Positions 55,782 to 64,000 of a stretch of DNA of 64,000 nucleotides are shown in pieces. The position numbers and the translations under genes are program-made. Source of the DNA: an uncultured Flavobacteriales bacterium (lineage in GTDB: Bacteria > Bacteroidota > Bacteroidia > Flavobacteriales_D > Crocinitomicaceae). The notes beneath the pieces were generated by a model. It was given only the letters and a program-made list of their open reading frames with translations. It searched no databases and was not told the DNA's origin. The number at the start of each line of letters is the position of its first letter. Positions within the stretch are counted from its first letter, which is position 1. Location of the stretch: assembly GCA_905478665.1 (NCBI GenBank), contig CAJQJL010000019.1, positions 1 to 64,000 on the forward strand, given 5' to 3'.

Positions 55782-57303
55782 AAACTTCGGATTGATCATA
55801 TTGGATGGCTGGGGAATAGGTGATCGATCAAAATCGGACGCTATCTACAATGCCAACACACCATTTATGGATAGTTTACTCCGTGATTTTCCAAATGCAA
55901 CACTGCTTACAAGTGGAGAAAATGTTGGATTGCCAGATGGTCAAATGGGAAATTCTGAAGTTGGACATTTGAATATCGGCGCTGGTCGCGTTGTATATCA
56001 AGAACTAACACGCATCAATAAATCCATACGTGAAGGTGACTTTTTTGAGAATGAGGTATTGAAAGAAGCATTCCAAAAAGCAAAGGACAATAACGTTAAT
56101 CTTCATTTGTTCGGACTCGTATCAAAAGGTGGTGTTCACAGTTCACAAGAACACTTGTATGCACTAAGTAAAATGGCTGAGAAATCTGGAATTAAAAATG
56201 CCTTCATTCACGCTTTTACAGATGGCCGAGATTGTGACCCAAAAAGTGGCTTACATTTTATCGAGGAATTGGAGAATGAAATCAAAGACACCAACGTACG
56301 CATTGCATCGGTTATCGGACGCTATTTCGCCATGGATAGAGATAACCGCTGGGAACGCGTAAAGAAAGCCTACGCTTTGATGGTAAACGGAACAGGAAAT
56401 CAATTTTCTTCAGCTATTGAAGCCATTGAAGCATCGTATACCGAGAATGTCACAGATGAATTTATTGAGCCTTCCGTAATTACCGAAAATGGAGAAGCGA
56501 TTGGTCAACTCAAAAATGGCGATGTTGCCATCTGTTTCAATTTCAGAACGGATCGACCTCGAGAAATATCCATTGCACTAACGCAGAAAGATTTGCATGA
56601 ATACAACATGTCTGCATTGGATTTGGATTATTACACGATGACCAATTACGATACGACATTCAAAAATGTCAATGTCATTTTTGAAAAAGAGAACTTGACA
56701 AAAACGCTTGGCGAAGTTCTGGCAGACCACTCAAAAACGCAGGTTCGGATTGCAGAGACAGAGAAGTATCCGCACGTAACCTTCTTCTTTAATGGAGGGC
56801 GTGAATCTGTATTTGAAAATGAGCGACGCATTCTCGTTAACTCTCCCAAGGTGGCTACCTACGATTTACAGCCAGAAATGAGCGCATTAGAGGTTCGAGA
56901 TCGCATCGTTGAAGATATTCATACTAACACGCCAAATTTCATTTGCCTTAACTTCGCAAATCCTGACATGGTAGGACACACCGGCGTTTATTCAGCCATC
57001 ACAAAAGCTGTAGAAACGGTAGATGGTTGTCTGAAAGACGTTATCGAAGCAGGAATTGAAAAGGGCTATGAGTTTTTAGTTATTGCAGATCATGGAAACG
57101 CAGATTTTGCAATTAACGCAGATGGAAGTCCAAACACTGCGCATTCTTTAAATCCAGTTCCAGTTGTTTTCGTAACGAAGGAAACGGAATATAAAATTGC
57201 AGATGGCGTTCTGGCAGATGTCGCACCAACTATTCTTCATCGAATGAACGTTGAACAGCCAAAAGAAATGACGGGCCAATCATTGGTTTACGTTAGCTTA
57301 TAA
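55774..57303 (+). CDS. gpmI: 2,3-Bisphosphoglycerate-independent phosphoglycerate mutase
   Basis: ATG 55774 (509 residues) starts MTKNFGLIILDGWGIGDRS, the family N-terminus; the upstream ATG at 55708 lies inside the kinase gene. Alkaline-phosphatase fold with the phosphoserine site GQMGNSEVGHLNIGAGR, FTDGRDCDP, and the metal ligands in NFANPDMVGHTG and IADHGNAD. Interconverts 3- and 2-phosphoglycerate and needs manganese. Overlaps the kinase by ATGACTAA. Confidence 0.95.
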   Translation: MTKNFGLIILDGWGIGDRSKSDAIYNANTPFMDSLLRDFPNATLLTSGENVGLPDGQMGNSEVGHLNIGAGRVVYQELTRINKSIREGDFFENEVLKEAFQKAKDNNVNLHLFGLVSKGGVHSSQEHLYALSKMAEKSGIKNAFIHAFTDGRDCDPKSGLHFIEELENEIKDTNVRIASVIGRYFAMDRDNRWERVKKAYALMVNGTGNQFSSAIEAIEASYTENVTDEFIEPSVITENGEAIGQLKNGDVAICFNFRTDRPREISIALTQKDLHEYNMSALDLDYYTMTNYDTTFKNVNVIFEKENLTKTLGEVLADHSKTQVRIAETEKYPHVTFFFNGGRESVFENERRILVNSPKVATYDLQPEMSALEVRDRIVEDIHTNTPNFICLNFANPDMVGHTGVYSAITKAVETVDGCLKDVIEAGIEKGYEFLVIADHGNADFAINADGSPNTAHSLNPVPVVFVTKETEYKIADGVLADVAPTILHRMNVEQPKEMTGQSLVYVSL

Positions 57304-57330
57304 GCGCGCAGGAGTAGCCCCAACAACAAA

Positions 57331-57855
57331 TTAATTTTGATTTAACTTCTCAATAATGGCAGTCGTTGAAAAACCCTCCACTAAAGGAATTGCTTTGACT
57401 TCTCCTCCGTTGGATTTAACGATGTCCGAACCGACGATGTATTTCTTCGAAGATGAATCCGTTTCTTCAGGATCGTAATCTGCACCCTTCACAAGCACAT
57501 CTGGCTCGAGAAGTTTAATAAGCTCAACAGGCGTGTCCTCATCGAAAAAGACAACCATGTCTACACTTCCGATTGCAGCTATAACTGTTGCTCGTGCATC
57601 TTCATTATTTACAGGGCGATCATCTCCCTTTCCCTGGCGCTTGACAGAACTATCCGTGTTCAATGCCACTACCAGTCGATTACCCAAAGCAGTAGCTTCT
57701 GCCAAATAAGAAACGTGCCCCGTATGAAGAATATCGAAGCATCCATTTGTAAACACAATCTTGTCGCCTTTCATTTTCCAGATAGAAATCCGTTTCAAGG
57801 CATTTTGATGATCTACAATTTTATTCTGAAGGTGTTCTAGACGGCTATTATTCAT
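57331..57855 (-). CDS. rfaE2: D-glycero-beta-D-manno-heptose 1-phosphate adenylyltransferase
   Basis: 174 residues: only the nucleotidyltransferase half of HldE, with IVFTNGCFDILHTGHVSYL holding the HxGH site, NTDSSVKRQGKGDDRP and KGADYDPEE. Makes ADP-heptose for lipopolysaccharide or other surface glycans. The kinase half is not adjacent, as is usual in this phylum. Last gene of the panC-panD-flippase-rfaE2 run. Confidence 0.92.
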   Translation of the reverse strand: MNNSRLEHLQNKIVDHQNALKRISIWKMKGDKIVFTNGCFDILHTGHVSYLAEATALGNRLVVALNTDSSVKRQGKGDDRPVNNEDARATVIAAIGSVDMVVFFDEDTPVELIKLLEPDVLVKGADYDPEETDSSSKKYIVGSDIVKSNGGEVKAIPLVEGFSTTAIIEKLNQN

Positions 57856-57865
57856 AGCAGTAAAG

Positions 57866-58843
57866 TTAAGACTTTTCCACTTCGGCCAACTTCGGTTGAC
57901 GTTGAATTAAGAACAATGATATCAAACCTAAGGTCACAAGTAAGACTGTTTGAATGACCCAAACAAAAATTCCGTAAGCAGCGAATTCAATATTGTAAAT
58001 CGCCAATACAGCTGTAATCCAAACAGGATACGCACCAATTCCACCAGGTAAAAGCGCTATAGCGGCTGCACCCACAACAAATGCTGCGAATACACATCCT
58101 GCCGACATACCTGCTGTTTCAGGAAATGCCTGCGCAAAAATCCAGATTCCTCCAACATAACAGATCCAAATAAAGAGCGTATGCACAACGAATGCCCATT
58201 TTTTCTTCATCGTCCAAATTGATTTCAATCCTTCCCAGAAACCGCGAAGTTTCTCATTGCAGAAGGCTCTGAACTTAGCGTGCTTTAAGTATACAATCAA
58301 CCCCGCAATTCCGAACAACGCCATCCCACCTAGGATATATATGATCCACATCTTCGATCCGCCTTCGCCCGATTTTGTAATCTCGCTAATTTCATCTGAA
58401 TTCGCCTGCAGAAGTCCAGAGATGAAAACGACGATCGCCAACATGATCACATCAATAACACGTTCAATAACAATGGTCGCAAATCCCTTTTCGAATGGAA
58501 CTTTTTCATAACTGGTCAATAAGCCAGCACGTGCAATCTCTCCAGAACGCGGAACTGTGAAGTTAATCACATATCCAGCCATTACAGCGTGGTATGAGTT
58601 CTTCAGTTTTGGTTTGTAGCCCAAAGGCTCTAGTAAAAACAACCAGCGGTATGCTCTGCTCAAATGACTAAAAAAAGAAACAACGACCCCAAGAATGATC
58701 CAGAAATAATTCGCTTCAAAAAATGCATTCTTCGTTTGCTGAATTTCCTCCTCACTTAAACCACTAAAAAAATACCATGTAAGGTAGATTCCAATGCCAA
58801 TAGGCAAAACAATCTTTAGGATTTTAAGGAGTTGGCTCTTCAA
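57866..58843 (-). CDS. MprF/AglD-like flippase domain membrane protein (UPF0104)
   Basis: 325 residues with about eight transmembrane helices. The family marks are SRAYRWLFLLEPLGYKPKL, AVMAGYVINFTVPRSGEIARAGLL and ALLPGGIGAYP, as in the lysylphosphatidylglycerol synthase transmembrane (UPF0104) family. The substrate is not known; lipid translocation is the general idea. Four bases after panD and ten before rfaE2. Confidence 0.85.
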   Translation of the reverse strand: MKSQLLKILKIVLPIGIGIYLTWYFFSGLSEEEIQQTKNAFFEANYFWIILGVVVSFFSHLSRAYRWLFLLEPLGYKPKLKNSYHAVMAGYVINFTVPRSGEIARAGLLTSYEKVPFEKGFATIVIERVIDVIMLAIVVFISGLLQANSDEISEITKSGEGGSKMWIIYILGGMALFGIAGLIVYLKHAKFRAFCNEKLRGFWEGLKSIWTMKKKWAFVVHTLFIWICYVGGIWIFAQAFPETAGMSAGCVFAAFVVGAAAIALLPGGIGAYPVWITAVLAIYNIEFAAYGIFVWVIQTVLLVTLGLISLFLIQRQPKLAEVEKS

Positions 58844-58847
58844 CTAG

Positions 58848-59198
58848 TTAGTCGATTAAATTGGTTTCTTCATTTGGGAAAACCAGTGAAGGCTTAAATG
58901 TCTTAGCTTCTTCCATGTCCATAAATCCGTACCCAATGATAATAATGCTATCTCCAACCGCTACCCGTCTTGCAGCAGCACCATTCAAACAAATAACTCC
59001 TGAGTTTTCTTCCCCCTTAATTATATAGGTTTCAATACGTTCTCCATTGTTATTATTCACAATCTGAACTCGTTCTCCTTCTACAAAATTTGCAGCCTTC
59101 ATCAAGGCCTCGTCAACGGTAATACTGCCTATATAGTGCAAGTCCGCTTGAGTAACACGAGCCCGATGAATTTTTGATTTTACTACTTGTATCAACAT
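58848..59198 (-). CDS. panD: Aspartate 1-decarboxylase
   Basis: 116 residues. Pyruvoyl enzyme made by self-cleavage at G24-S25 ([14 protein letters not shown]). K9 and the region [23 protein letters not shown] also match. Makes beta-alanine for pantothenate. It follows panC by 38 bases. Confidence 0.95.
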   Translation of the reverse strand: MLIQVVKSKIHRARVTQADLHYIGSITVDEALMKAANFVEGERVQIVNNNNGERIETYIIKGEENSGVICLNGAAARRVAVGDSIIIIGYGFMDMEEAKTFKPSLVFPNEETNLID

Positions 59199-59236
59199 TA
59201 TCTAATCTGATTATTGCACAAAGTTAGCCTATTTTT

Positions 59237-60097
59237 TCAAGAAATAAAGCTGTTTTCAATAAGCTCACTATTGTCAATTAAACGGACTTTACCGCACATT
59301 GTTGCAATGCAAATGCGTGCACCTGGAACCCAATTAGGTATGGAATCTAATGATTTTGGGTCAACAATCTCAAGGTATTCTATTTCCAATGGTGACTTAC
59401 TAAAAAATTCAAGCGCCATTTTTTGCACTTCAGTTGGCTCCTTTTCCGCGACCAATGAACGGGCATACTCCATCGTTTTATAGATGATCTCCGCTTCAAC
59501 TTTCTCTTGTTCCGACAATCTGAAATTTCGACTGCTACTTGCCAATCCTGAAGGTTCTCTGACGGTTTCGCAACCAACCACTTGAACTGACAACTTAAAA
59601 TGCTCCACCATAAACTCTATAACTGCAAGCTGTTGGAAGTCTTTTAAACCAAAAAGAGCATAGGTAGGATTAATGATATCAAAGAACCGTTTTACAACAT
59701 TCACGACCCCTTTAAAATGCCCAGGTCTGAATTCTCCTTCCATTACATGTTCTAATTTGCCCAAATTCAGATCAATGTCGACATAATCCTTCGGATAAAC
59801 TTCATCAACTGTTGGTGCAAACACGATCACATCACCTACCGTCTTAAGTAACTTCAAATCCTCATCCAACAATCGTGGATAATTCTCCAAATCTTCTTTT
59901 TTGTTGAATTGTGTTGGGTTTACAAAAATACTGACAACCACTGTGTCAGCCAGTGTGAAGGCCTTTTTGACCAACTCCAAATGTCCGTGATGTAGAGCGC
60001 CCATCGTCGCCACAAAACTCACTTGTGTTTCTTTACCCAACGAATGCAATCTTTCCTGTAACGATTTTACCGTCGAAAACACCTTGTAATCCTCCAT
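59237..60097 (-). CDS. panC: Pantothenate synthetase
   Basis: 286 residues. ATP-dependent ligation of pantoate and beta-alanine. VATMGALHHGHLELVKKA carries the HxGH nucleotide site, IFVNPTQFNKKEDLENYPR follows, and REPSGLASSSRN is the KMSKS-equivalent loop. First gene of the minus-strand run with panD; divergent from the GT5 gene. Confidence 0.95.
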   Translation of the reverse strand: MEDYKVFSTVKSLQERLHSLGKETQVSFVATMGALHHGHLELVKKAFTLADTVVVSIFVNPTQFNKKEDLENYPRLLDEDLKLLKTVGDVIVFAPTVDEVYPKDYVDIDLNLGKLEHVMEGEFRPGHFKGVVNVVKRFFDIINPTYALFGLKDFQQLAVIEFMVEHFKLSVQVVGCETVREPSGLASSSRNFRLSEQEKVEAEIIYKTMEYARSLVAEKEPTEVQKMALEFFSKSPLEIEYLEIVDPKSLDSIPNWVPGARICIATMCGKVRLIDNSELIENSFIS

Positions 60098-60118
60098 TTA
60101 CCAATGAATTGAAAGAAA

Positions 60119-60126
60119 CAAAACTA
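60119..60126 (-). promoter_or_regulatory. -7 promoter element for panC
   Basis: TAGTTTTG on the minus strand matches TAnnTTTG, 22 bases before the panC start. No clear -33 TTG. Confidence 0.4.
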
Positions 60127-60136
60127 TCCGTTTTTG

Positions 60137-60167
60137 TTGAAGTTCCGCTTTTTTTTCTATATTTTTG
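60137..60167 (+). promoter_or_regulatory. Promoter for the GT5-DUF4270-glmS operon
   Basis: TTG at 60137-60139, a 20-base spacer and TATTTTTG at 60160-60167, a full consensus match. It places transcription start near 60174, which supports ATG 60194 and excludes the in-frame start at 60134. Confidence 0.6.
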
Positions 60168-60193
60168 TAATCGTTTTTATCAATAAACTTTTC

Positions 60194-61015
60194 ATGGAGA
60201 AAAAGAAAGTACTTTTTATCTCTCAGGAGATATCACCATTTTTACCGAAATCTGAAGTTTCTACTACAGCTAGAAGCTTGGCGCAGGGGGTTCAAGAAGG
60301 AGGAAAAGAGATTCGCGTATTTATGCCGCGTTTTGGAGTAATAAATGAGAGAAGACATCAGCTGCATGAAGTTATTCGTCTATCAGGGATGAATTTAATC
60401 ATCGACGATACGGATCACCCACTAATTATAAAGGTAGCTTCTATTTCTGCTGCTCGTATGCAGGTATACTTCATCGATAATGAAGAGTACTTCAAGCGTA
60501 AGAACACAGTTGCAGATGACAAGGACAAGGAGCACGCTGACAATGATGAGCGATCAATGTTCTTCTGTCGAGGCGTTCTTGAAACCGTAAAAAAATTAGG
60601 ATGGCAACCAGATGTAATTCACTGTAATGGTTGGATGACGTCATTGATGCCATTATACATCAAGAAATTGTATAAAGATGACCCACATTTTGCAAACACG
60701 AAAGTTGTTTACAACATGTACAATGATGGGTTTAACAATAATTGGGACGAGCGACTAGCCGAAAAACTTAAATTTGATGGCTTCGACGAAGATGTTACAA
60801 AAGACTTTGCAGAACCTAGTTTTGAAAACATTTCAAAGGTCGCAACAAAATATGTTGACGGTCTTAGCGTTGGAAGTGAAGATTTAAGCCCGGAATTAAG
60901 AGCAATTTTTGACGGTGCAGAATGTGAGAAATTGGATTTTGTAGCTGAAGAGAATCAAGTTAAAGAAGTTTCGGAATTTTTGGATAAAGTAATTGACGCA
61001 GAAGTTCTCATATAA
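60194..61015 (+). CDS. Stand-alone GT5 (glycogen/starch synthase N-terminal domain) protein
   Basis: 273 residues from ATG 60194. KVLFISQEISPFLPKSEVS, VFMPRFGVINERR and DVIHCNGWMTSLMPLYIK match the N-terminal Rossmann domain of ADP-glucose glycogen synthases (GT5), but KTGGL reads KSEVS and the whole second, nucleotide-sugar-binding domain is missing. It is therefore unlikely to polymerise glucan by itself. It is linked in a one-base gap to the DUF4270 lipoprotein gene and to glmS, an arrangement I recall as conserved in Bacteroidota, so it may have a regulatory or envelope-related role. Confidence 0.8.
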   Translation: MEKKKVLFISQEISPFLPKSEVSTTARSLAQGVQEGGKEIRVFMPRFGVINERRHQLHEVIRLSGMNLIIDDTDHPLIIKVASISAARMQVYFIDNEEYFKRKNTVADDKDKEHADNDERSMFFCRGVLETVKKLGWQPDVIHCNGWMTSLMPLYIKKLYKDDPHFANTKVVYNMYNDGFNNNWDERLAEKLKFDGFDEDVTKDFAEPSFENISKVATKYVDGLSVGSEDLSPELRAIFDGAECEKLDFVAEENQVKEVSEFLDKVIDAEVLI

Positions 61016-61016
61016 C

Positions 61017-62342
61017 ATGAATCATATTAAACCATTTATGTGGCGGAAAGGTGTAACTCTTTCCGCTACTTTTTTATTCAGTCTTTTCCTCATTGTAGCT
61101 TGTAAGAAGAAAGAAAATCTAATCGGGCAGAATACAATCGATCAGAATGAACTATTGGTTTCAGGAGGCATTGACACATTCACACTGTTTACGTCTTCGT
61201 ATCACCCCGACTCCATTATTTCTGACAATGCTGCTTTCGGAATCCTCGGTTCATACGTTGATCCTGTTTTCGGAACATACAACTCGGAAATCTACACACA
61301 ATTTCGCCTCTCAGGTTTAAACCCTGATTTTGGACTCATTAAAGCCATTGATATCGACTCATTCGTTTTGGCACTTGAATATGTTGGCTCTTATGGTGAT
61401 GCGGGTATTCAAACAGTTGAGGTACATCAATTGACTGAAGATCTTTCAATTGATTCTACATACTATTCATTCACAACAAAAACAGTGGATGAAACGTACG
61501 GTTCTAACTTCGGAGACTTGGTTGAACCTGGTAAGAATGACGTGTACATGGATCCATACGCGATGAGTGTTGTTGGTGGAGATACGCTTAATTCACCACA
61601 ATTGAGAATTCGTTTGAATAAATTCAAGGCCATTGACATGTTGGAAGACGCATCATCAGGTAATGGTTATTTTACCGACAATGATGCCTTTTTAGATTAC
61701 TTCAAAGGCTTGCGAATTCGCACAAAGAATACAGGACAGATGTCAGGTGAAGGTGGAGCATTCTACTTCAACCTAAATGATCCTGCATCGAAACTTACGA
61801 TTTATTATACACAGGATGGAGAACATAAAGAATTTGATTTCTTAATCAATTCGAGTTGTGCAGACTTCAACCATGTAGATGTTGACACCTTGGGACAAAT
61901 TCCAATGACAGATTCAATTGCTGGATTATCGACGTTCTATGCACAATCTTTTGGAATGCGTGGCATTGTAAAAATCCCAGGTCTAAGTGACATTCCAAAG
62001 AATGCCGTCGTACACAAAGCAATCATCGAGCTTCCTGTAGAATATCATACTAGCACGAAATATACACCTGGATTTGACATTTCCGTTGCCACAATTTTGG
62101 AAGAAGGAGCATCTCAACTATTTAGTGTGAATACCATTGGAGTCTACGCCGATTATCGGAAAAGTTTTCAAGTTGATATTCGCAACTACGTTCAAGCAAT
62201 CGTCAATGACGAATTGGAAAATACACGATTGATATTTTCTCCTACGTTACACAATACTTCTGCTGAACGCATCATATTTAACGGAGCGCAATCTCTGAAT
62301 AAAGCGCAACCGAAATTGTATATCCTTTACACTGAATTCTAA
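61017..62342 (+). CDS. DUF4270 family lipoprotein
   Basis: ATG 61017 (441 residues), one base after the GT5 stop; an upstream start at 60993 would overlap it. Signal peptide with lipobox LIVACKKKENLIGQ. YVDPVFGTYNSEIYTQFRLS and KLTIYYTQDGEHKEFDFL are typical of DUF4270, a surface-lipoprotein-like family of Bacteroidota. Function unknown. Located between a GT5 domain protein and glmS. Confidence 0.86.
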   Translation: MNHIKPFMWRKGVTLSATFLFSLFLIVACKKKENLIGQNTIDQNELLVSGGIDTFTLFTSSYHPDSIISDNAAFGILGSYVDPVFGTYNSEIYTQFRLSGLNPDFGLIKAIDIDSFVLALEYVGSYGDAGIQTVEVHQLTEDLSIDSTYYSFTTKTVDETYGSNFGDLVEPGKNDVYMDPYAMSVVGGDTLNSPQLRIRLNKFKAIDMLEDASSGNGYFTDNDAFLDYFKGLRIRTKNTGQMSGEGGAFYFNLNDPASKLTIYYTQDGEHKEFDFLINSSCADFNHVDVDTLGQIPMTDSIAGLSTFYAQSFGMRGIVKIPGLSDIPKNAVVHKAIIELPVEYHTSTKYTPGFDISVATILEEGASQLFSVNTIGVYADYRKSFQVDIRNYVQAIVNDELENTRLIFSPTLHNTSAERIIFNGAQSLNKAQPKLYILYTEF

Positions 62343-62352
62343 TTGATCTATT

Positions 62353-64000
62353 ATGTGTGGAATCGTAGCCTATATTGGACATAAAGAAGCATATCCTATT
62401 ATTATCAAAGGTTTAAAGAGACTTGAATACCGTGGGTATGACAGTGCTGGAATCGCCCTATTAAATGATGGTTCACTTAATGTTTACAAGAAGCAGGGAA
62501 AGGTAGCCAACCTTGAAGAGTATTCAAGTGATAAAGATCGTGGTGGACACTCAGGTATTGGACATACACGCTGGGCTACACACGGTGAACCGAATGACAT
62601 TAATGCACATCCGCATCTTTCTGAAGATGAAGATTTGGCTATCATCCACAATGGAATTATTGAGAATTACGATTCCATTAAAAAAGAACTTCTTAGCAAA
62701 GGATATACATTTAAAAGCGATACAGATACTGAAGTCCTGTGCTATTTGATCAATGATATCCGAAAGAATACAGGAACTAAATTAGGGGAAGCCGTTCGAT
62801 TGGCACTGCAACAAGTTATTGGAGCATATGCAATTGTGGTCATTTCAAAAAGTGAACCTGATAAAATTATTGCCGCTCGAAAAAGTAGTCCTTTGGTTGT
62901 TGGAATTGGACACGAAGGAGATTTTTACTTAGCATCTGATGCAACTCCAATCGTTGAATACACAAAGAGAGTTGTGTATATGAATGACGAAGAAATTGCT
63001 GTACTTCGTGCTGGTGAAGAAATGAAACTTTACGGCATTGATGATGTAGAGAAGACTCCTTATGTTCAGGAATTGGAGCTCCATCTCGAAGCGTTGGAAA
63101 AAGGTGGTTACGACCATTTTATGTTGAAGGAGATTCATGAACAACCTCGATCAATCGAAGATTGTTTCAGAGGGAGAATGAATGCAGAGAAAGGATGGGT
63201 TTCGCTTGGAGGAATTAAGGAGTACGAGCAGAAAATGGTCAATGCAAATCGCATTATCATGATTGCTTGTGGAACTTCATGGCATGCTTGCTTAGTTGGC
63301 GAGTATTTGTTTGAGGATTTAGCGCGCATCAACGTTGAAGTTGAATACGCAAGTGAATTCCGTTATAGAAATCCAATCATCACTGAAAATGATGTTGTCA
63401 TTGCTGTTTCGCAATCAGGGGAAACTGCAGATACACTTGCAGCTCTCGAATTGGCTAAATCTAAGGGAGCAACCATTCTTGGAATTTGCAACGTTGTTGG
63501 CTCATCTATTTCACGAATAACAGATGCCGGTTCTTATACACATGCTGGTCCTGAAATCGGAGTGGCATCGACAAAAGCATTTACTGCGCAGGTTACAGTC
63601 CTCACGTTAATGGCACTTTCTCTTGCCAAGCGCAAAGGAACTATCAGTGAGTCTGAATTTAGAACCAAACTCTCTGAATTGGAAGCTATTCCACAAAAGG
63701 TTCAGCAGATTCTAGAGAAAAACGACAAGATAAAATACATTGCAGCGCAATATCAAAATGCATCAAATGCACTCTATTTGGGAAGAGGAAGCTCATTCCC
63801 TGTTGCACTTGAAGGCGCATTGAAATTAAAAGAAATTTCATACATCCACGCTGAAGGATACCCTGCAGCGGAAATGAAGCACGGACCTATCGCTCTTATT
63901 GATGAGGAGATGCCCGTATTTGTCATCGCAACGAAAGGAACTTCTTATGAAAAAGTGGTAAGCAATATCCAAGAGGTGAAGGCCCGAAAAGGAAAAATCA
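62353..64000 (+). CDS. glmS: Glutamine-fructose-6-phosphate aminotransferase (cut by window edge)
   Basis: About 549 residues are visible and the frame runs off the right edge; the family is about 610 long. N-terminal glutaminase: MCGIVAYIGHKEAYP with catalytic C2, then GIGHTRWATHGEP. SIS domains: IIMIACGTSWHACLVGE, AVSQSGETADTLAAL, EIGVASTKAFTAQ, LGRGSSFPVALEGALKLKE and HAEGYPAAEMKHGPIAL. Makes glucosamine-6-phosphate for peptidoglycan, lipid A and surface glycans. Ten bases after the DUF4270 gene. Confidence 0.96.
   Translation, partial: MCGIVAYIGHKEAYPIIIKGLKRLEYRGYDSAGIALLNDGSLNVYKKQGKVANLEEYSSDKDRGGHSGIGHTRWATHGEPNDINAHPHLSEDEDLAIIHNGIIENYDSIKKELLSKGYTFKSDTDTEVLCYLINDIRKNTGTKLGEAVRLALQQVIGAYAIVVISKSEPDKIIAARKSSPLVVGIGHEGDFYLASDATPIVEYTKRVVYMNDEEIAVLRAGEEMKLYGIDDVEKTPYVQELELHLEALEKGGYDHFMLKEIHEQPRSIEDCFRGRMNAEKGWVSLGGIKEYEQKMVNANRIIMIACGTSWHACLVGEYLFEDLARINVEVEYASEFRYRNPIITENDVVIAVSQSGETADTLAALELAKSKGATILGICNVVGSSISRITDAGSYTHAGPEIGVASTKAFTAQVTVLTLMALSLAKRKGTISESEFRTKLSELEAIPQKVQQILEKNDKIKYIAAQYQNASNALYLGRGSSFPVALEGALKLKEISYIHAEGYPAAEMKHGPIALIDEEMPVFVIATKGTSYEKVVSNIQEVKARKGKI

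Noticed and set aside
60134-60193. Earlier start for the GT5 protein
   Set aside because: It contains the -7 promoter element and a run of F/V/I codons; the family N-terminus begins at 60194.

Overview
The window looks like chromosomal DNA of a member of the Bacteroidota, most likely Flavobacteriales and possibly a Crocinitomicaceae or Fluviicola-like lineage (the family-level guess is from memory). The evidence is the set of type IX secretion (T9SS) cargo proteins with gliding-motility-type or type A C-terminal sorting domains, the uppS-bamA-skp-skp order, a DUF4270 lipoprotein, a long PurF, promoters of the TTG / TAnnTTTG type and little sign of Shine-Dalgarno sequences. I see no rRNA, tRNA, CRISPR array, insertion sequence or phage gene.

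Layout. 1-11242 (minus) is an operon of four secreted proteins ending in an Rhs/DUF6443-type protein cut by the left edge. 11243-11700 is a regulatory gap with twin palindromes. 11701-23118 is the most unusual region: nine Fe(II)/2-oxoglutarate-type oxygenases (seven phytanoyl-CoA-dioxygenase-like, two prolyl-hydroxylase-like) packed with a membrane-anchored methyltransferase and both halves of a Wzm/Wzt polysaccharide ABC exporter. 23246-28063 holds a sugar cassette: two glycosyltransferase-like proteins, a GNAT acyltransferase, a ketoacyl-ACP synthase III with its own carrier protein, and a WecE-like sugar aminotransferase. 28064-33467 is the envelope biogenesis operon uppS-bamA-skp-skp followed by murI. 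33608-39860 carries atpD-atpC, rbfA with a LolC/E-like permease, an MsbA-like exporter and a LytM peptidase. 40004-52689 carries three large T9SS cargo proteins with an SDR/lipoprotein pair, a carotene hydroxylase and 3-hydroxyanthranilate dioxygenase between them. 52969-64000 is housekeeping: purF, an orphan histidine kinase, gpmI, rfaE2, a flippase-like membrane protein, panD, panC, a short GT5 synthase, DUF4270 and a truncated glmS.

How the genes may work together. The 11.4-kb oxygenase cluster reads as a tailoring-and-export line. Wzm is first in a ten-gene minus-strand run and Wzt, with a C-terminal substrate-recognition domain, is eighth; the methyltransferase and seven oxygenases fill the rest, and two more oxygenases converge from the other strand. 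All nine oxygenases end (PhyH type) or begin (P4H type) with a short basic amphipathic segment, which suggests they dock on the membrane or on a common partner. Two of them have changes at the iron-ligand carboxylate position (HxN, and HxG as in Fe/2OG halogenases). The neighbouring aminosugar/acyl-carrier cassette could supply the glycan being modified. The substrate is unknown; a multiply hydroxylated, possibly halogenated, surface glycan is an inference.
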